NCBI GenBank assembly: GCA_007126835.1
Contig: SLAO01000067.1
Coordinates: forward strand, 1 to 18,073
Length of the DNA stretch: 18,073 nt
Source: Nitriliruptorales bacterium
GTDB lineage: Bacteria > Actinomycetota > Nitriliruptoria > Euzebyales > Egibacteraceae
Direction: 5' to 3'
Below the pieces are notes generated by a model. It saw only the letters and a list, made by a program, of their open reading frames with translations, made no database searches and had not been told where the DNA came from. Made by a program: the position numbers and the translations under genes. Below, piece after piece: positions 14,150 to 18,073 of the stretch; position 1 is the first letter of the stretch; each line of letters begins with the position of its first letter.

Positions 14150-15307
14150 ATGGAGATCGAAAGGACCGCACCCCGGGTCGAGGAGTTGTGGGAAGCGCTG
14201 TACCGGTCGAACGTCGTCGGGATTCTCTACGGCCAGGAGCACACGGTGCTCAGGGCCAATGACCGATTCCTGCAGATGGTCGGTCGCGATCGGGCGGATC
14301 TCGAGCGCGGGCTCGATTGGATGGCGATGACCCCGCCGGAGCACCGTGCGCAAGATGAGCGCGGCATGGAGGTCCTGCGGCGGGGCGAGCCCTTCCCGAT
14401 CGTCGAGAAGGAGTATCTGCGGCCGGACGGCAGCCGCGTCGCGGTGCTCATCGGCGGCGCGGTCGTGAACAGCGAACCCTACGAGTGGGTGAGCGTCGTG
14501 GTCGACGTGTCCGACCATAAAGAGCTGGAGTGGCGATTGCTGTTGGCGGAACGTCGCCATCACGAGGCCGAGATGCGAACTGCCTCGAGCACGTTGGCTG
14601 TCCTCCAGCAGGCGCTGCTGCCAGCCGAGTTGCCCGAGCCGCCGGGCATGTCGTTGGCCGCCAGGTACAGCGCAGCGAAGAACAGCGAGGTCGGCGGCGA
14701 CTGGTACGACGCCTTCCTCGCCGGCGGTCGGCTGATGTGCACGGTGGGCGACGTCGCCGGTCACGGCATCAGGGTCACACAGGCGATGGGCGAGCTGCGG
14801 GCTGGCGCTCGGACTGCCGCGCTGCTCAGCCCTGAACCGGCGCACGTGCTCTCGGTCCTTGACCGCCTCGTCCAGCGGCTCGTGTCCACAGAGCTGGCGA
14901 CCGCGCTGTTCGTCGACTACGACCCAGACAGCCGCAGGTTGACGTGGGCCAGCGCTGGGCACTTCCCCCCGCTGTTGGTGCCGGCGGCCGGGCAGCCGCG
15001 CTACCTCGCGGGTCAGATCGCCCCACCCCTGGGCATCAGCGGGCACATGGCCGGGAACGAGGGCGAAGGGCTTGCCGAGGGGGACTCGCTGTTGCTGTTC
15101 ACCGACGGACTGGTGGAGCGTCGGGACGAGGACATCGACGTCGGGCTCAACCGGTTGCTGGCCGCTGTGCGACCCGGCCTGCCCCCGGAAGGACTCTGCG
15201 ACGTTGTCCTGGATGCCTGCCTGTCGGAGGGGCGTCCCCTAGACGACGCCTGCGTCCTGGTTCTCTCCGTAACCTGCACCCTCCCTGGGTCCACTGCAGT
15301 CGGGTAG
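14150..15307 (+). CDS. PAS-PP2C (SpoIIE/RsbU-like) serine phosphatase
   Basis: A 385-residue protein, counted from the ATG at 14150. A PAS domain covers about 10-122 (LWEALYRSNVVGILYGQEHTVLRAN, GRDRADLERGLDW, then RPDGSRVAVLIGG), a short helical linker about 124-158 and the PP2C/SpoIIE catalytic domain about 160-375. Metal-site motifs are intact: SEVGGDWYD with Asp184, GDVAGHG with Asp201, WASAGHFPPLL, and LLLFTDGLVERRDEDID with Asp319 and Asp330. Such enzymes dephosphorylate anti-sigma-factor antagonists and so switch on stress sigma factors. The start is uncertain: AGGGG lies 8 nt before 14150, but the frame is open back to 13403 and an ATG at 14108 is also available. No anti-sigma kinase or STAS antagonist is present in the window, so the partner is elsewhere. 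Confidence 0.85.
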   Translation: MEIERTAPRVEELWEALYRSNVVGILYGQEHTVLRANDRFLQMVGRDRADLERGLDWMAMTPPEHRAQDERGMEVLRRGEPFPIVEKEYLRPDGSRVAVLIGGAVVNSEPYEWVSVVVDVSDHKELEWRLLLAERRHHEAEMRTASSTLAVLQQALLPAELPEPPGMSLAARYSAAKNSEVGGDWYDAFLAGGRLMCTVGDVAGHGIRVTQAMGELRAGARTAALLSPEPAHVLSVLDRLVQRLVSTELATALFVDYDPDSRRLTWASAGHFPPLLVPAAGQPRYLAGQIAPPLGISGHMAGNEGEGLAEGDSLLLFTDGLVERRDEDIDVGLNRLLAAVRPGLPPEGLCDVVLDACLSEGRPLDDACVLVLSVTCTLPGSTAVG

Positions 15308-15313
15308 GAGGTG

Positions 15314-15332
15314 CGGGTCGTCAGCGGACCCG
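15314..15332. terminator. Hairpin between convergent PP2C and VOC genes
   Basis: CGGGTC (15314-15319) and GACCCG (15327-15332) form a 6-bp stem with a 7-nt loop, 6 bp after the PP2C stop. A second stem, GACGAC (15355-15360) with GTCGTC (15369-15374), overlaps the end of the VOC gene. Together they may end transcription from both sides; no U-tracts are present. Confidence 0.4.
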
Positions 15333-15361
15333 ACCTGGCTGTCGCCGGTCATCAGACGACG

Positions 15362-15769
15362 TCAGCCGGTCGTCGGGGCCACGTCGGGCAGCTTGATGAT
15401 CTGGATCAAGTTGCCGCAGGTGTCGTCGAACACGGCTGTGGTCACCCCGCCCGCCTCGAGCGGCTCCTGGGTGAAGCGCACCCCGAGGCCTGTGAGCCGG
15501 TTGAACTCGGCATGGACGTCGTCGACCGCGAACGACGTGGCCGGGATCCCGTCGGCCACCAGTCCGGTCTTGTACGGCTCGACTGCAGGGTGGCCGTCGG
15601 GTTCGAGCAGGAGCTCGGTTCCCTCCGGGTCCTCGGGTGGGACGACGGTCAGCCAGCGGGCCCCGCCTGCCGGGATGTCGTGCTTCTTCACGAACCCGAG
15701 CACATCGCCGTAGAAGGCCAGGGCCTTGTCCTGGTCGTCGACGAAGACGCTCGTGACGTAGATGCGCAT
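15362..15769 (-). CDS. VOC (glyoxalase/bleomycin-resistance-like) family protein
   Basis: A 135-residue protein with the paired beta-alpha-beta-beta-beta layout of the VOC superfamily: an opening RIYVTSVFVDDQDKALAFYGDVLGF, a WLTVVPPEDPEGTELLLEPD strand pair, a second module starting ATSFAVDDVHAEFNRLTGLGVRF and the closing TTAVFDDTCGNLIQIIKLPD. The position usually held by a metal-binding glutamate near the C-terminus (here CGNLIQIIKL) is not acidic, so a binding or antioxidant-type role is as likely as catalysis. The ATG at 15769 has GAGGAG 7 nt upstream. It starts 13 nt after the stop of an ArsR repressor gene and is clearly the second gene of that operon, so it is probably induced by the same ligand. 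Confidence 0.92.
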   Translation of the reverse strand: MRIYVTSVFVDDQDKALAFYGDVLGFVKKHDIPAGGARWLTVVPPEDPEGTELLLEPDGHPAVEPYKTGLVADGIPATSFAVDDVHAEFNRLTGLGVRFTQEPLEAGGVTTAVFDDTCGNLIQIIKLPDVAPTTG

Positions 15770-15782
15770 TGCCGTGCTCCTC

Positions 15783-16055
15783 TCACGTCTGGACTGGCCA
15801 ACGCTGGGCGATGGCGCGCAGCGGCCCGGTATCGATGTAGTGGAACTTGTATCGGCCGTCCCTGCGTGTGGTCACGAGGCCCGCTCCTTCAAGGACGTCG
15901 AGGTGCTGCGAGATCGCCTGCCGCGACGATGTCACCTCATGCTTCATCGCAAGCCGCGTGCACAGTTCGAACAGCGTCTGGCCGTCCCGCTCGGTCAGCT
16001 CGTCGAGGATGACGCGCCTCGTCGGGTCGGCCAGTGCTTTGAACACATCACCCAC
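15783..16055 (-). CDS. ArsR-family repressor of the VOC operon, leaderless GTG start
   Basis: A 90-residue ArsR-type regulator: VFKALADPTRRVILDELTERDGQTLFELCTRL followed by the recognition helix region TSSRQAISQHLDVLEGAGLV (43-61) and the wing TTRRDGRYKFHYI. One cysteine only, so a classical metal site is unlikely. The longest open frame begins at 16142, but that extension contains the promoter. The GTG at 16055 is preferred because it lies 9 bp after the -10 TATGGT, so the transcript would begin at or within about 3 nt of the start codon. This matches the absence of any ribosome site. The operator in the promoter spacer suggests autorepression. The upstream AlkD/MmcQ genes are on the same strand but separated by this promoter. 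Confidence 0.88.
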   Translation of the reverse strand: MGDVFKALADPTRRVILDELTERDGQTLFELCTRLAMKHEVTSSRQAISQHLDVLEGAGLVTTRRDGRYKFHYIDTGPLRAIAQRWPVQT

Positions 16056-16064
16056 AACAATGCA

Positions 16065-16094
16065 ACCATAGGCAAGTAGGCACTTGCATGTCAA
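16065..16094 (-). promoter_or_regulatory. Housekeeping-type leaderless promoter of the ArsR-VOC operon
   Basis: On the minus strand a consensus -35 TTGACA (16094..16089) and -10 TATGGT (16070..16065) are 18 bp apart, and the GTG start follows 9 bp later. The -35/spacer layout equals that of the other ArsR operon in this window (TTGACA-N18-TACGGT). Confidence 0.75.
16072..16087. promoter_or_regulatory. ArsR operator in the promoter spacer (GCAAGT-N4-ACTTGC)
   Basis: A perfect 6-bp-arm dyad with a 4-bp centre, located wholly between the -35 and -10 hexamers. Its format (6-4-6) equals that of the first ArsR operators but the arm sequence differs, so each repressor should have its own specificity. 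Confidence 0.7.
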
Positions 16095-16157
16095 TGGCCA
16101 ACCGGCGCGCCGCGAATGCCCAACCCGACGGGCGGTGGGCAAGTCCTGGCGGCGTTC

Positions 16158-16904
16158 TCACCTGGGCCGGCGGCGGCGCAGCCGCTCGCGGTCCGAATCG
16201 GGCAGGTACTTGACCGCCTCGCGGATGGTCAGCCCGGAGGCCCGGTCCAGCCGCGGTTCGAGCCATGCGACGACCTGCTCTGGGTTGCGCTTGCCGGCCT
16301 CCCGCAACACCCAGCCGATGGCTTTGCGTATGAAGAACTCTCGCTCCTCGAGCATGGGGTCGGCCAGGGCGGCGAACCGGTGGAAGTCCCCGTGACCTCG
16401 CCGCAGTCCCGGAAGGTACGCCAGCATGCTGGCCCGGCGGACCCAGAAGTCGTCGTCGCGGGCCCACCCCGCCAACTCGCCGTTCACCTCGTCGGGGAAC
16501 CGATCAACGAGCGACCCGACGACCGGGACAGCCAGCCCGTCGACGAGCGCCCAGGTCTGCGACTCGCGGATCAACCGTCGCAGCCATCCCAGGTCGGCCG
16601 AGGAGAGTCGGTCACGGTAGAGATCGAGCAGCACGACCGCCGTCATGCGCAACTCGTGGACGCGGGAACCCCACAGCGTCTCCACAAGCCGGAGAAGGTC
16701 GTCATGGGAGCAGTCGCGATGCTGGCGGTGGACCGTCTTGGCGGCTCCCCGGATCGCCGGCACCCCCGCGCCCAGGAAGTCGAGGTCGCTCTTGAGGTAC
16801 GCCTTCTCCTTCTCGGCGCGCTCCGGTGTCGCCCCTGCCCGCAGGCGCGCGGTGACGTCGGCGATGATCGCTTCCCGGCGTTGATCGGACTCCGGCGTGG
16901 TCAT
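16158..16904 (-). CDS. AlkD-like DNA alkylation repair protein
   Basis: A 248-residue helical-repeat protein of the AlkC/AlkD (HEAT-like) DNA glycosylase family. The pattern KAYLKSDLDFLGAGVPAIRGAAK at 34-56 and the paired helices follow family layout. By comparison with Bacillus AlkD, whose active site uses two Trp and an Asp, Trp118 and Asp122 (QTWALVD, spacing W-x3-D) and Trp198 (KAIGWVLRE) are candidates; Arg156/157 near WVRRASML could contact DNA. Length is slightly above the usual 230-240. The ATG at 16904 overlaps the stop of the MmcQ/YjbR gene by 4 bp, so the pair is coupled. It excises alkylated bases if active; activity is inferred from conserved residues. Confidence 0.9.
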   Translation of the reverse strand: MTTPESDQRREAIIADVTARLRAGATPERAEKEKAYLKSDLDFLGAGVPAIRGAAKTVHRQHRDCSHDDLLRLVETLWGSRVHELRMTAVVLLDLYRDRLSSADLGWLRRLIRESQTWALVDGLAVPVVGSLVDRFPDEVNGELAGWARDDDFWVRRASMLAYLPGLRRGHGDFHRFAALADPMLEEREFFIRKAIGWVLREAGKRNPEQVVAWLEPRLDRASGLTIREAVKYLPDSDRERLRRRRPR

Positions 16905-17290
16905 GAGGGGTCGGCCGCCTCGTCGAGCTGCGCCACCAGGCGCTTCGGCGCACGCAGGCGGTAGCTGTCCTCCAGCAGCTCGGCGAGCAGGTCGTCGTCG
17001 ACGTCGGCCAGTCGCACCAGCAGTGCGGGGTGGCCGTCATAGTGCGATGTGGTGAATACCGCCTCCGGAAAGGTGGCGAGCAGCGCCTCCTTGTCCTCAA
17101 GGTCGCAGAAGACCACCACCACCGCGGTGTCGTGCACGCCGTCGCGGTCGTGCTCACGGGGACTCCACAGTCGGCAAAACGGCCTGCCGCGCGCCTTGAG
17201 CGCCGGCATCCGGTGATAGGAGGCGGCCTCTTCGACTTCCGGGAGGCGGGCGCCGATGCGCCGTACATCGTCCCAGCTCGCCACAGCCAT
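16901..17290 (-). CDS. MmcQ/YjbR-family protein
   Basis: A 129-residue protein of the MmcQ/YjbR family, with the opening SWDDVRRIGARLPEVEEAASYHRMPALKARGRPFCRLW, central VVVVFCDLEDKEALLATFPEAVFTTSHYDGHPALLVRL and the C-terminal LLEDSYRLRAPKRLVAQLDE. The fold is CyaY-like and often called DNA-binding, though function is unproven. The ATG at 17290 gives the standard family N-terminus; no strong ribosome site is visible, and an upstream ATG at 17323 within a hairpin loop is an alternative. It is coupled by a 4-bp overlap to the AlkD-like gene, supporting a shared role in responding to DNA damage. Confidence 0.88.
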   Translation of the reverse strand: MAVASWDDVRRIGARLPEVEEAASYHRMPALKARGRPFCRLWSPREHDRDGVHDTAVVVVFCDLEDKEALLATFPEAVFTTSHYDGHPALLVRLADVDDDLLAELLEDSYRLRAPKRLVAQLDEAADPS

Positions 17291-17306
17291 CACCCACTCA
17301 GTTGAT

Positions 17307-17331
17307 CCCAGGCAGTCTCGCATCGCCTGGG
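17307..17331 (-). promoter_or_regulatory. Hairpin in the leader of the MmcQ-AlkD operon
   Basis: CCCAGGC (17307-17313) and GCCTGGG (17325-17331) are perfect 7-bp reverse complements around an 11-nt loop. It ends 16 bp before the MmcQ start, so it may be a translation-control stem or a repressor dyad. Confidence 0.45.
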
Positions 17332-17413
17332 TTCGTTGTGCGCCCTCGGTGGGTGCTTGTCCGAGCGGCCGACACGACACAGTTTCTCGCAGGTGGGGCG
17401 GAGCAGACTGCTT

Positions 17414-17460
17414 GGGCTAGCGACCCGCTATCCGCTGGGGGGCTAGGGACCCGCATCCGC
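17414..17460. repeat. Imperfect 22-bp direct repeat upstream of the CsbD gene
   Basis: A unit starting GGGCTAGCGACCCGC (17414-17435) recurs as GGGCTAGGGACCCGC (17440-17460); the copies differ by one substitution and one deleted base. The second copy ends 22 bp before the CsbD start. This may be the activator or sigma-factor site for the stress gene; I could not match a classic SigB-type -35/-10. Confidence 0.6.
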
Positions 17461-17482
17461 GACTGAGCAGGAGGGCAGCCCG

Positions 17483-17689
17483 ATGAGTCACCACAAGCGC
17501 GACAAGACCGGTCCCGACCGGGGACGCACCGACAAGGTCAAGGGCAAGGCCAAAGAAGTCGCCGGCAAGGTGTCGGGCAACGACAGGCTGCGCCTCGACG
17601 GCAAGGCCGACCAGACGTCTGGCAAGGCCAAGGAAAAGGGCAACGAAGCCATCGACAGGGCCCAGGAGGCCTTCACCGACGACGACTAG
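17483..17689 (+). CDS. CsbD-family stress protein
   Basis: A 68-residue, very hydrophilic, Lys/Asp-rich protein with the CsbD pattern DKVKGKAKEVAGKVSGNDRLRLDGKADQTSGKAKEKGNEAIDRAQE, including the two GKAKE segments and the GN-D--L-L-GKADQ core. CsbD proteins are general-stress proteins of unknown biochemical role, in Bacillus under SigB control. AGGAGGG lies about 8 nt before the ATG at 17483. It stands alone, divergent from the MmcQ-AlkD operon and convergent with the gas-vesicle gene to its right, with a tandem hairpin array after its stop. Confidence 0.92.
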   Translation: MSHHKRDKTGPDRGRTDKVKGKAKEVAGKVSGNDRLRLDGKADQTSGKAKEKGNEAIDRAQEAFTDDD

Positions 17690-17710
17690 CCAATCCCCGC
17701 ATCCGGCGTG

Positions 17711-17776
17711 CCCCGGTCATCCGGAGCGTGCTCCGTTCATCCGGAGCGTGCTCCGGTCACCCGGAGCGTGCCTCCG
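17711..17776. terminator. Three tandem 20-bp repeats forming successive hairpins
   Basis: Units start at 17711, 17731 and 17751, each ending CCGGAGCGTG, with a decayed fourth copy possible at 17700-17712. Each CCGGAG-CGTG-CTCCGG junction can fold as a short hairpin (best at 17741-17756). The array lies just after the CsbD stop and ahead of the convergent gas-vesicle gene stop, so a bidirectional terminator is likely. Confidence 0.55.
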
Positions 17777-17924
17777 TCGGCTAGCGCGGGCCCGCCGGCT
17801 CGCTGGAGCGCGATCTCGCGCTGCGCCGTCTCGCCGTGCGACCGGGGCGCGTCGCGCGCTGATAGGCCTCCGCCGGTTGTTCTTTCCCCGCAGCTTCTTG
17901 TTCGTCGCTGCTTTACCTGCTGGA

Positions 17925-18073
17925 TCACCCGACGCCGAGCATGTCGTCGATACCCATCGCGCTGCTTTGCTCGCGCAGGTTGAGGCGGTCGACCGCTTCG
18001 GCGAAGCGCAGGTAGGTGTCGACGCTGGCGATGACGATGCGCGCGTCGATGGTGATCAGCTCGATGCCGACCA
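17925..18073 (-). CDS. Gas vesicle structural protein GvpA, C-terminal part (cut by window edge)
   Basis: The minus strand reads VGIELITIDARIVIASVDT followed by YLRFAEAVDRLNL, then a short tail ending MLGVG before a TGA at 17927..17925. This is the core of the GvpA/GvpJ family, whose usual sequence has VGIE-L-I-ARIVIASVDTYLRYAEAV at this place; the match is strong over about 30 residues. Only the last 48 codons lie in the window; the start and the first half (the ILDKGLVIDAWVRVSL part) are beyond the right edge. GvpA polymerises into the protein shell of buoyancy vesicles. The short tail favours the structural GvpA type over longer variants. Further gvp genes are expected upstream, outside the window to the right. 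Confidence 0.88.
   Translation of the reverse strand, partial: VGIELITIDARIVIASVDTYLRFAEAVDRLNLREQSSAMGIDDMLGVG

Noticed and set aside
13403..15307. A true three-domain GNAT-PAS-PP2C fusion protein
   Set aside because: The GNAT continuation appears in another frame and the intervening 60 residues in the long frame show no domain pattern; kept as a frameshifted remnant plus a separate gene, with the fusion as an alternative.
17335..17400. tRNA-like stretch (TGTCCGAGCGGCCGA resembles the D-arm of a Ser/Leu tRNA)
   Set aside because: No acceptor stem, anticodon arm or T-arm (GGTTCGA-type) could be placed around it.
17711..17776. CRISPR-like array
   Set aside because: The 20-bp units are contiguous with no spacers, so it is a tandem hairpin repeat.

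Overview
The window is GC-rich DNA typical of Actinomycetota. Supporting signs are dense gene packing with 4-bp ATGA/GTGA overlaps, GTG starts, apparent leaderless promoters (TANNNT a few bases before the start codon), a TIGR03086/mycothiol-type protein, an AfsR-like BTAD regulator and an ECF42-type sigma factor. I cannot name the genus. No rRNA, tRNA, CRISPR array, transposase or phage gene was seen.

Layout. 1-225 holds no gene I can support. 226-1715 (minus) is an overlapping pair: an AraC-type regulator fused to a DinB-like domain, then a dihydrofolate-reductase-family protein. 1793-3255 (plus) is a three-gene operon, ArsR repressor / SRPBCC (AHSA1) protein / TIGR03086 protein, driven by a promoter bracketed by two identical-arm palindromes. 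3256-3629 is a non-coding gap between convergent genes with two strong inverted repeats. 3630-4196 (minus) is an unknown three-helix membrane protein. 4339-6525 (minus) is a complete ECF42 module: two DGPF (YCII-like) genes, each behind its own copy of a matching ECF-type promoter, and the sigma factor gene overlapping the second DGPF gene. 6625-8083 (minus) has a YrdB-family membrane protein and a CPBP intramembrane protease; the latter is divergent from a TetR regulator (8277-8948) across a 28-bp dyad. 9009-12071 is a 1020-residue BTAD/NB-ARC/TPR regulator, followed by a SAM methyltransferase (12204-13277). 13403-15307 reads as one open frame but looks like a frameshifted GNAT acetyltransferase remnant followed by a PAS-PP2C (RsbU-like) phosphatase. 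15362-16094 (minus) is an ArsR-VOC operon with a leaderless promoter and an operator in the promoter spacer. 16158-17290 (minus) is an overlapping MmcQ/YjbR and AlkD-like DNA-glycosylase pair. 17483-17689 is a CsbD stress protein. The right edge (17925-18073, minus) carries the C-terminal part of a GvpA gas vesicle protein, implying that a gvp cluster starts just outside the window.

Taken together this is a regulator-dense accessory region: many small one- to three-gene units, each made of a local sensor/regulator and one or two small stress or detoxification effectors (DinB-fold, AHSA1, VOC, DGPF, AlkD, CsbD). The most informative signals are regulatory: two matched ECF42 promoters, two autoregulatory ArsR promoters with clear dyads, and a TetR dyad. 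All functional calls come from reading the sequence; no database search was possible.
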